A stretch of 6,292 bases of DNA, from positions 1-6,292 of the forward strand of contig RGEP01000107.1 of NCBI GenBank assembly GCA_009918225.1. The letters are read 5' to 3'. The DNA comes from Betaproteobacteria bacterium. Lineage in GTDB: Bacteria > Pseudomonadota > Gammaproteobacteria > Burkholderiales > Burkholderiaceae_C. The translations under genes were made by a program, and so were the position numbers. The notes beneath the pieces are model-generated. The model made no database searches. It had not been told where the DNA came from and saw only the letters and a list, made by a program, of their open reading frames with translations. Below are positions 1-4,678 of this stretch, piece by piece (positions within the stretch are counted from its first letter, which is position 1; every line of letters begins with the position of its first letter).

Positions 1-240
1 GCCGATCTTCAGGAACACGTTGACGATGCCGGTGTCCTGGCACAGGGGGCGGTGGCCCTCGGCGCACAGACGGCTGTTGGTGAGGATCTGGGCCATGGCG
101 TCCTTGGCGGCCGGGCTTTGTTCCCGTTCATAGGCGCGCGCCAGGTGGGCGATGTAGTCGGCCGGGTGGTAGTAGCTGATGTACTGCAGGGCAGCAGCGA
201 TGGTTTCGACCAAGTCGTGGTGGCGGATGGTGGTGCTCAT
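1..240 (-). CDS. Class I (iron-sulfur) fumarate hydratase, N-terminal part only
   Basis: Class I fumarases reversibly hydrate fumarate to L-malate in the TCA cycle, in the cytoplasm, using an oxygen-sensitive [4Fe-4S] cluster. The 80 codons visible here start with MSTTIRHHDL and include ISYYHPADYI, YEREQSPAAKDA, QILTNSRLCAEGHRP and CQDTG (residues 67-71). This is the standard opening of the roughly 500-residue class I enzymes. By analogy with E. coli FumA, Cys67 in CQDTG should be one of the three cluster ligands; the other two lie outside the window. The ATG at 238-240 is supported by an AAGGA Shine-Dalgarno seven bases upstream. The gene follows yqhA on the same strand, but a strong terminator sits between them, so it probably has its own promoter in the 50-odd bases at 241-293. 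I could not identify convincing -35/-10 boxes there. The rest of the gene lies off the left edge. Family call is firm; substrate is inferred from family. Confidence 0.93.
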   Translation of the reverse strand, partial: MSTTIRHHDLVETIAAALQYISYYHPADYIAHLARAYEREQSPAAKDAMAQILTNSRLCAEGHRPLCQDTGIVNVFLKIG

Positions 241-247
241 CGGAACG

Positions 248-252
248 TCCTT
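248..252 (-). promoter_or_regulatory. Shine-Dalgarno site for the fumarase gene
   Basis: On the minus strand AAGGA is followed by seven bases and then the ATG at 238-240. This is good spacing and supports that start. Confidence 0.7.
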
Positions 253-293
253 CACAGGGGCTGTGCAATCGGTCTATCGCGAGTGGTGAACCC

Positions 294-321
294 AAAAAAA
301 CGCCGCGGAGGGCGCGGCGTT
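294..321 (-). terminator. Intrinsic terminator of the yqhA-type gene
   Basis: Read on the minus strand, a perfect 9-bp GC-rich stem (arms at 313-321 and 299-307, AACGCCGCG / CGCGGCGTT) closes a five-base loop. It runs directly into a seven-T tract (294-300 on plus is all A). The stem begins six bases after the TGA stop of the membrane-protein gene. This is a classic rho-independent terminator and implies that the fumarase gene downstream is transcribed separately or by read-through. Confidence 0.93.
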
Positions 322-326
322 GGGGG

Positions 327-962
327 TCAATGCTGATCGGTCACATGCGACATCAAGCGATCGGCGTAGGCAATGGCCAGGGCCGAGAACAAGAAGGCGA
401 TGTGGATCACGGTTTGCCACAGCAGCACCTTGTCGGTGTAGTTGTCGGCATTGATGAAGGTCTTGAGCAGGTGGATCGACGAGATGCCGATGATGGCGGT
501 GGCCAACTTCACCTTCAGCACCGAGGCATTCACATGGCTCAACCACTCAGGCTGGTCCGGGTGGCCCTCGAGGTTCATGCGCGAGACGAAGGTTTCATAG
601 CCGCCCACGATCACCATGATCAAGAGGTTGCTGATCATCACCACATCGATCAGGCCCAGCACCACGAGCATCAGGATGGTCTCGTTGAGCTTGGCGATGG
701 GTTCATAGCCGATGACCGCGCCTGCTGCGTCCTTGATGGGGGTGGCCTTGTAGCCGATGCTCTTGACCAGGCTGGCCAGGGCATCCTGGTGGCCGAAGGC
801 GGCTTCTACCAGGTGCACCAGTTCGGTCCAAAATTGGAAAACATAGACCGCCTGGGCCAGGATCAGCCCCAGGTACAGGGGCAATTGCAGCCAACGGCTG
901 GCGAAGATGGCACGGGGCAGGGCGCCCATGGGGGCAGAGCCGTTGGGGGAAGGAGCAGACAT
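327..962 (-). CDS. YqhA / UPF0114 family inner-membrane protein
   Basis: A 211-residue integral membrane protein resembling E. coli YqhA (UPF0114, TIGR00645); the molecular function of the family is not established. Family landmarks are FASRWLQLPLYLGL (19-32), GGYETFVSRMNLE (120-132), SSIHLLKTF (161-169) and IAYADRL (197-203). Four hydrophobic segments fall at about 27-45, 95-122, 152-167 and 181-201. E. coli YqhA is about 164 residues; the extra length here is an N-terminal extension of about 10 residues and a polar loop of roughly 30-35 residues between segments 1 and 2 (about 57-90). The start is uncertain: neither the ATG at 960-962 nor the in-frame Met at residue 12 has a clear Shine-Dalgarno. 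The gene is divergent from acs and is followed by its own terminator. Neighbouring fumarase and acs do not reveal its role. Family call is firm; function unknown. Confidence 0.9.
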   Translation of the reverse strand: MSAPSPNGSAPMGALPRAIFASRWLQLPLYLGLILAQAVYVFQFWTELVHLVEAAFGHQDALASLVKSIGYKATPIKDAAGAVIGYEPIAKLNETILMLVVLGLIDVVMISNLLIMVIVGGYETFVSRMNLEGHPDQPEWLSHVNASVLKVKLATAIIGISSIHLLKTFINADNYTDKVLLWQTVIHIAFLFSALAIAYADRLMSHVTDQH

Positions 963-1082
963 GCGGATGCGGGCGGGGTGCCGTCAGTGATGCAAAGCGG
1001 CAGTTTAATCGGCAGCGCCCCGCCCGCCGGCAGGGTCATCGCCATCGCGACAGGCGCATTTGCGGCCTAAAGTAAGGGCTTC

Positions 1083-1100
1083 GTCAGCGCTGGCGCTGAC
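1083..1100. repeat. Perfect inverted repeat in the yqhA-acs divergent spacer
   Basis: GTCAGCGC, two bases, then GCGCTGAC: an 8-bp perfect inverted repeat 93 bases before the acs start codon, between two divergent genes. The symmetry and position fit an operator for a dimeric regulator of acs and/or yqhA. It could also simply be a hairpin in the acs leader. No regulator family is recognised from the sequence. The rest of the spacer (963-1192) shows no gene; a TAAAGT at 1068-1073 is only a weak -10 candidate with no good -35. Confidence 0.45.
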
Positions 1101-1180
1101 CATCTCGGGTGGAGTTCTGGCGCCCGTCAACCCTGCGCGGTCGCCAACGATGCCCACTTGAGCCGATCAAGTCCAGAATC

Positions 1181-1186
1181 GAGGAG
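1181..1186 (+). promoter_or_regulatory. Shine-Dalgarno site that fixes the acs start
   Basis: GAGGAG lies six bases before the GTG at 1193-1195. It decides in favour of this GTG over the further-upstream in-frame GTG at 1109, whose extra 28 residues do not resemble Acs. Confidence 0.8.
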
Positions 1187-1192
1187 ACCTTT

Positions 1193-3082
1193 GTGAGCGA
1201 GAACCAGGATCAGAAGCTGTATCTGCCCTCCGACGCCGCGGTGAAGGCCGCACGCATATCGGGAATGGCCGCCTACGACCGGCTGGTGGCCGAGGCGGCC
1301 CAAGACTACACGGGCTATTGGGCACGCCTGGCTCGGGAGCTGATCAGCTGGAAGAAGCCCTTCACCCAGGTGTTGGATGAGTCCCAAGCCCCCTTTTTCA
1401 AGTGGTTTGCCGACGGCACGCTCAATGCCTCATACAACTGCTTGGACCGCAATATTGAGCGCGGGCTGGGTGACAAGACAGCCCTGATTTTCGAGGCCGA
1501 CGATGGGGCGGTGACCCGCACCAGCTACTCCCAACTCTTGGCCCGTACCTGCCAGATCGCCAACGGCTTGAAGGCATTGGGTGTGCGCAAGGGCGATCGC
1601 GTGATCATCTACATCTCCATGTCGGTGGATGGTGTGGCGGCCATGCAGGCCTGCGCGCGCATCGGCGCGACGCACTCGGTGGTGTTTGGGGGGTTTTCCG
1701 CGCAGTCCTTGCGTGACCGTATCGAAGACACCGGCGCCGTGGCCGTGATCACCGCTGACCAGCAGGTGCGCGGCGGCAAGAACCTGCCCTTGAAGGCGAT
1801 CGTCGATGAGGCGCTGACCCTGGGCGGATGTGATTCCGTCAAGAATGTGCTCGTGGTCAAGCGCACCGGCAACGACGTGGCGATGAGCGCCGGGCGCGAC
1901 CGTTGGATGAGCGAGGTCGTGGACACCCAGCCCACCACCTGCGAACCCGAGTGGGTCGAGGCCGAGCATCCGCTGTTCCTGCTCTACACCTCCGGTTCGA
2001 CAGGCAAGCCCAAGGGCGTGCAGCATTCCACGGGCGGCTACTTGCTGCATGCGGCGCTCACCACCTCCTGGACCTTCGACTTGCAGGCCAGTGATGTCTT
2101 CTGGTGCACGGCCGATATCGGCTGGGTCACTGGCCACACCTACATCGCCTATGGCCCGCTGGCGCTGGGCGGCACCGAGATCGTCTTCGAAGGCGTGCCC
2201 ACCTACCCCGATGCGGGCCGTTTCTGGAAGATGATCCAGGACCACAAGGTCACCATCTTCTACACCGCGCCTACGGCCATACGCTCGCTGATCAAGGCGG
2301 CGGAGACGAACGAGGCGGTGCATCCGCGGAAGTACGACCTCAGCAGCCTGCGGCTGTTGGGCTCGGTGGGTGAACCCATCAACCCGGCGGCCTGGGAGTG
2401 GTACCACGCCAACGTGGGTGGCGGCCGCTGCCCGATCGTGGACACCTTCTGGCAAACCGAAACCGGCGGCCACATGATCACGCCATTGCCGGGTGCTACG
2501 CCGATGGTGCCGGGCTCTTGCACGTTGCCGTTCCCGGGGATACAGGCGGCCATCGTCGACGAAACCGGTGCCGATGTGCCCAATGGATCGGGCGGCATCT
2601 TGGTGGTCAAGAAGCCCTGGCCATCGATGATTCGCACGATCTGGGGCGACGGTGAGCGCTTCAAGAAGAGCTATTTCCCGCCGGAGCTCAAGGGCTACTA
2701 CTTGGCAGGCGATGGCGCGATTCGCGATGCCAAGACCACTTACTTCACCATCACGGGCCGCATCGACGACGTGTTGAATGTTTCGGGCCACCGCATGGGC
2801 ACGATGGAGATTGAGTCCGCCCTGGTGAGCTGCACGGAATTGGTGGCAGAAGCGGCGGTGGTGGGCCGGCCAGACGACACCACGGGCGAGGCGATTTGCG
2901 CCTTTGTGGTGCTCAAGCGCCCGCGCCCAACGGGTGAAGAGGCCAAGAAGATCGCCAAGACACGCTCGGGCAAGATCATGCGCCGCTTGCTCCGGTCCAT
3001 TGCCAAGGGTGAGCCCATCACCCAAGACACCTCAACCTTGGAGAACCCCGCGATCCTTGATCAGTTGGCCCAGACCAACTGA
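1193..3082 (+). CDS. acs: Acetyl-CoA synthetase (AMP-forming) with a shortened C-terminal domain
   Basis: Acs converts acetate, ATP and CoA to acetyl-CoA, AMP and pyrophosphate through an acetyl-adenylate, letting the cell use acetate as carbon source. Numbered from the GTG start (629 residues), the Acs N-terminal region is present (PFFKWF, YNCLDRN near 81-87), then FGGFSA near 165-170, the ATP-binding loop YTSGSTGKPKG at 265-275, DTFWQTETGG at 417-426 and the hinge GRIDDVLNVSGHR at 522-534. Trp420 matches the tryptophan (W414 in Salmonella) that limits the acyl pocket to acetate or propionate size. The catalytic lysine is K594 in KTRSGKIMRR. It would be the expected target of lysine acetylation. 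The oddity is that the usual segment of about 27 residues (containing LRNWV, KEIGP, FGDNLP) is missing between KKIA (585-588) and KTRSGK (589-594), in frame. Family members are typically about 650-660 residues, which matches the loss. Identity is certain; whether the product is active is doubtful. Transcribed alone, convergent with argG. Confidence 0.95.
   Translation: MSENQDQKLYLPSDAAVKAARISGMAAYDRLVAEAAQDYTGYWARLARELISWKKPFTQVLDESQAPFFKWFADGTLNASYNCLDRNIERGLGDKTALIFEADDGAVTRTSYSQLLARTCQIANGLKALGVRKGDRVIIYISMSVDGVAAMQACARIGATHSVVFGGFSAQSLRDRIEDTGAVAVITADQQVRGGKNLPLKAIVDEALTLGGCDSVKNVLVVKRTGNDVAMSAGRDRWMSEVVDTQPTTCEPEWVEAEHPLFLLYTSGSTGKPKGVQHSTGGYLLHAALTTSWTFDLQASDVFWCTADIGWVTGHTYIAYGPLALGGTEIVFEGVPTYPDAGRFWKMIQDHKVTIFYTAPTAIRSLIKAAETNEAVHPRKYDLSSLRLLGSVGEPINPAAWEWYHANVGGGRCPIVDTFWQTETGGHMITPLPGATPMVPGSCTLPFPGIQAAIVDETGADVPNGSGGILVVKKPWPSMIRTIWGDGERFKKSYFPPELKGYYLAGDGAIRDAKTTYFTITGRIDDVLNVSGHRMGTMEIESALVSCTELVAEAAVVGRPDDTTGEAICAFVVLKRPRPTGEEAKKIAKTRSGKIMRRLLRSIAKGEPITQDTSTLENPAILDQLAQTN
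2951..2959 (+). other. acs: Apparent in-frame deletion junction inside acs
   Basis: The codons ATC GCC AAG encode I587-A588-K589. In Acs of Burkholderiales, as I recall it, IA is followed by about 27 residues ending in LP before KTRSGK. Here IA joins KTRSGK directly, so about 81 bp appear to be absent. Expected flanks (GCCAA at the left edge, CCCAAGAC at the right) would share a short CCAA(G) homology, which fits slippage or recombination between short repeats. The missing bases themselves cannot be seen, so the exact breakpoints are inferred. Confidence 0.75.
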
Positions 3083-3087
3083 TCAAG

Positions 3088-3114
3088 CTCGCTGCCGACT
3101 GCGTCGGCAGCGAG
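3088..3114. repeat. Perfect 12-bp hairpin just after acs
   Basis: Arms CTCGCTGCCGAC (3088-3099) and GTCGGCAGCGAG (3103-3114) enclose a three-base loop TGC, starting five bases after the acs TGA (3080-3082). No T tract follows, so it is not a classical intrinsic terminator. It may protect the acs mRNA 3' end, act as a T-less terminator, or be part of a dispersed repeat. A small second stem, GGCCC-GAA-GGGCC (3114-3126), abuts it. Confidence 0.75.
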
Positions 3115-3197
3115 GCCCGAAGGGCCATCGAGGGGTTCGGGGCCTGCTCATATCGCGCAGCGATGTGAGCGGGCACCAGAACGTGGCAGCGAGGCCC
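3106..3197. repeat. Direct repeat of GGCAGCGAGGCCC flanking the hairpin
   Basis: The 13-base word GGCAGCGAGGCCC occurs exactly at 3106-3118 and again at 3185-3197. In addition CGAAGGGCC (3118-3126) is the exact reverse complement of GGCCCTTCG (3193-3201). The two can close a larger loop around the 3142-3174 hairpin. The whole acs-argG gap (3083-3206) is therefore built of repeats and holds no gene. Confidence 0.6.
3142..3174. repeat. 15-bp imperfect hairpin between acs and argG
   Basis: Arms 3142-3156 and 3160-3174 pair over 15 positions around the loop GCA. In plus-strand RNA all pairs form, two of them as G-U wobbles. There is no T tract on either side, so its use as a terminator for acs or argG is possible but unproven. 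Confidence 0.65.
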
Positions 3198-3206
3198 TTC
3201 GACCCT

Positions 3207-4538
3207 CTAGTCCTTTTTCAACTGCGGCAGCGCCACATCGGCCCCCACCGAAAGCAGGCCGGCGTTGGAGTAGATGCCGAGTTTTCCGCGGGTGTCGATG
3301 ATGTCGAGGTTGCGCATCGTGAGTTGGCCGATGCGGTCGGCAGGGGTGAAGGGAGCGTCTTCCACCTTTTCCATGCTCAGGCGCTCGGGCGCGTAGGTCA
3401 GGTTCGGGCTCTCGGTGTTGAGCAGGGAATAGTCGTTGCCCCGGCGCAGCTCCACGGTGACCTCGCCCGTGACGGCGCGGGCCACCCAGCGCTGGGCGGC
3501 TTCGCGCAGCATGATGGCCTGGGGGTCGAACCAACGGCCCTGATAGAGCAGCCGCCCGAGCTTGCGGCCGTTTTCGCGGTATTGCTCGATGGTGTCTTCG
3601 TTGTGGATGCCGGTCACCAAGCGTTCATAGGCGATGTGCAACAGGGCCAAGCCAGGGGCCTCATAGATGCCGCGACTCTTGGCTTCGATGATGCGGTTCT
3701 CAATTTGGTCGCTCATGCCCAAGCCGTGGCGGCCGCCGATGGCATTGGCCTCTAGGATCAGGTCCACGATGGAGGAAAAGGTCCGGCCGTTGAGCGCCAC
3801 GGGCATGCCTTCTTCGAAGCGGACCGTCACCTCTTCGGCCTTGATATCGACCTCGGGCTTCCAGAAGGCCACGCCCATGATGGGGTTGACGATGCGGATG
3901 CCGCTGTTGAGGAACTCGAGGTCCTTGGCCTCGTGGGTGGCGCCGAGCATGTTGCTGTCGGTGCTGTAGGCCTTCTCGGCACTCATCTTGTAGCCAAAGC
4001 CAGCCTTGTTCAGGAAGGCGCTCATTTCGGCGCGGCCCCCGAGCTCGTTGATGAAGCTTTGGTCCAGCCAGGGCTTGTAGATCTTGAGTGCGGGGTTGGT
4101 TAGCAGACCGTAGCGGTAGAAACGCTCGATGTCGTTGCCCTTGAAGGTCGAGCCATCGCCCCAAATGTTGACATCGTCCTCCTTCATGGCCGATACCAGC
4201 ATGGTGCCGGTGACCGCGCGCCCAAGCGGTGTGGTGTTGAAGTAGGTAGAGCCGGCCGTGGTGATGTGAAAAGCCCCCGCTTGCAAGGCGGCGATGCCCT
4301 CGTGCGCCAGTTGGGCGCGGCAGTCGACCAGGCGGGCCAGCACGGCACCGTACTCCATGGCCTTGCGGGGAATGGCCTCGTAATCGGGCTCATCGGGTTG
4401 GCCCAGGTTCGCGGTGTAGGCGTAGGGCAGGGCGCCCTTGAGCTTCATCCAATGAAGGGCCGCGCTGGTGTCCAGGCCACCGGAGAACGCAATGCCAACC
4501 TTTTGGCCGGCGGGGATCGACTGGAGGATGGTGCTCAT
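3207..4538 (-). CDS. argG: Argininosuccinate synthase, long (E. coli-type) form
   Basis: ArgG condenses L-citrulline and aspartate with ATP to give argininosuccinate, AMP and pyrophosphate, the penultimate step of arginine biosynthesis, in the cytoplasm. The 443-residue product aligns by eye along its whole length with E. coli ArgG (447 residues). Landmarks are the PP-loop AFSGGLDTS (17-25), AYTANLGQPDE (40-50), TYFNTTPLGRAVTGTM (98-113), GDGSTFKGNDIERF (127-140), EKAYSTDSNMLGATHEAKD, GGRHGLGMSDQIENR and LRRGNDYSLLNTES. All appear intact. The ATG at 4536-4538 gives MSTILQSIPAGQ, matching the family start. A TTG six codons upstream (4554-4556) adds nothing homologous. No clear Shine-Dalgarno precedes the ATG. 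The gene converges on acs and diverges from the acyl-CoA ligase; no other arginine gene is in the window, so argG is probably monocistronic here. Confidence 0.97.
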   Translation of the reverse strand: MSTILQSIPAGQKVGIAFSGGLDTSAALHWMKLKGALPYAYTANLGQPDEPDYEAIPRKAMEYGAVLARLVDCRAQLAHEGIAALQAGAFHITTAGSTYFNTTPLGRAVTGTMLVSAMKEDDVNIWGDGSTFKGNDIERFYRYGLLTNPALKIYKPWLDQSFINELGGRAEMSAFLNKAGFGYKMSAEKAYSTDSNMLGATHEAKDLEFLNSGIRIVNPIMGVAFWKPEVDIKAEEVTVRFEEGMPVALNGRTFSSIVDLILEANAIGGRHGLGMSDQIENRIIEAKSRGIYEAPGLALLHIAYERLVTGIHNEDTIEQYRENGRKLGRLLYQGRWFDPQAIMLREAAQRWVARAVTGEVTVELRRGNDYSLLNTESPNLTYAPERLSMEKVEDAPFTPADRIGQLTMRNLDIIDTRGKLGIYSNAGLLSVGADVALPQLKKD

Positions 4539-4605
4539 GGGATCGTGAGGGTCCAAGGGTCAGGGGATCGGTGGGGCGCAGCAGCGGACGTGGCCCTGGT
4601 GGGGT

Positions 4606-4618
4606 GCGTCGCTGACGC
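4606..4618. repeat. Short inverted repeat upstream of argG
   Basis: GCGTC-GCT-GACGC is a 5-bp perfect inverted repeat 68 bases upstream of the argG start and 61 bases upstream of the ligase start. It may be an operator half of the divergent spacer or a small leader hairpin. It is too short to assign to a known regulator. Confidence 0.3.
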
Positions 4619-4642
4619 GGTCTGCAGCCGTGTAAACCCTGT

Positions 4643-4671
4643 ATTGTCGCCTGAGCGGGCGCGGGTACACC
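4643..4671. promoter_or_regulatory. Possible overlapping divergent promoters for argG and the acyl-CoA ligase
   Basis: On minus, GACAAT (4643-4648) matches four of six bases of a -10 box and would start the argG transcript near 4636; no good -35 is seen. On plus, TTGTCG (4644-4649), 16 bases, then TACACC (4666-4671) is a weak -35/-10 pair whose start would fall almost on the ligase ATG. The two candidates overlap. This is the only AT-richer patch of the 140-base spacer, which has no gene. Confidence 0.3.
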
Positions 4672-4678
4672 TACGGCT

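Noticed and set aside
991..1063. GCAAA (992-996) and TTTGC (1059-1063) as a possible regulator site pair upstream of acs
   Set aside because: Five-base words 62 bases apart are expected by chance and flanking bases do not extend the symmetry.
330..1070. A 246-codon plus-strand open frame across yqhA
   Set aside because: Antisense shadow of the four-helix membrane protein; His/Asp/Gln-rich with no homology recognised.
1109..1192. Upstream extension of acs to a GTG at 1109
   Set aside because: The added 28 residues do not resemble Acs, and a good GAGGAG ribosome site sits right before the GTG at 1193.
1430..3025. A 531-codon open frame on minus opposite acs
   Set aside because: It is antisense to a clear Acs frame, rich in Arg, His, Gly and Ala, and shows no recognisable domain. 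It is a shadow produced by high GC at third codon positions.
2904..3755. A 283-codon plus-strand frame spanning the acs end, the gap and the argG end
   Set aside because: It is out of frame with acs, antisense to argG and crosses a repeat-filled gap; not a credible gene.
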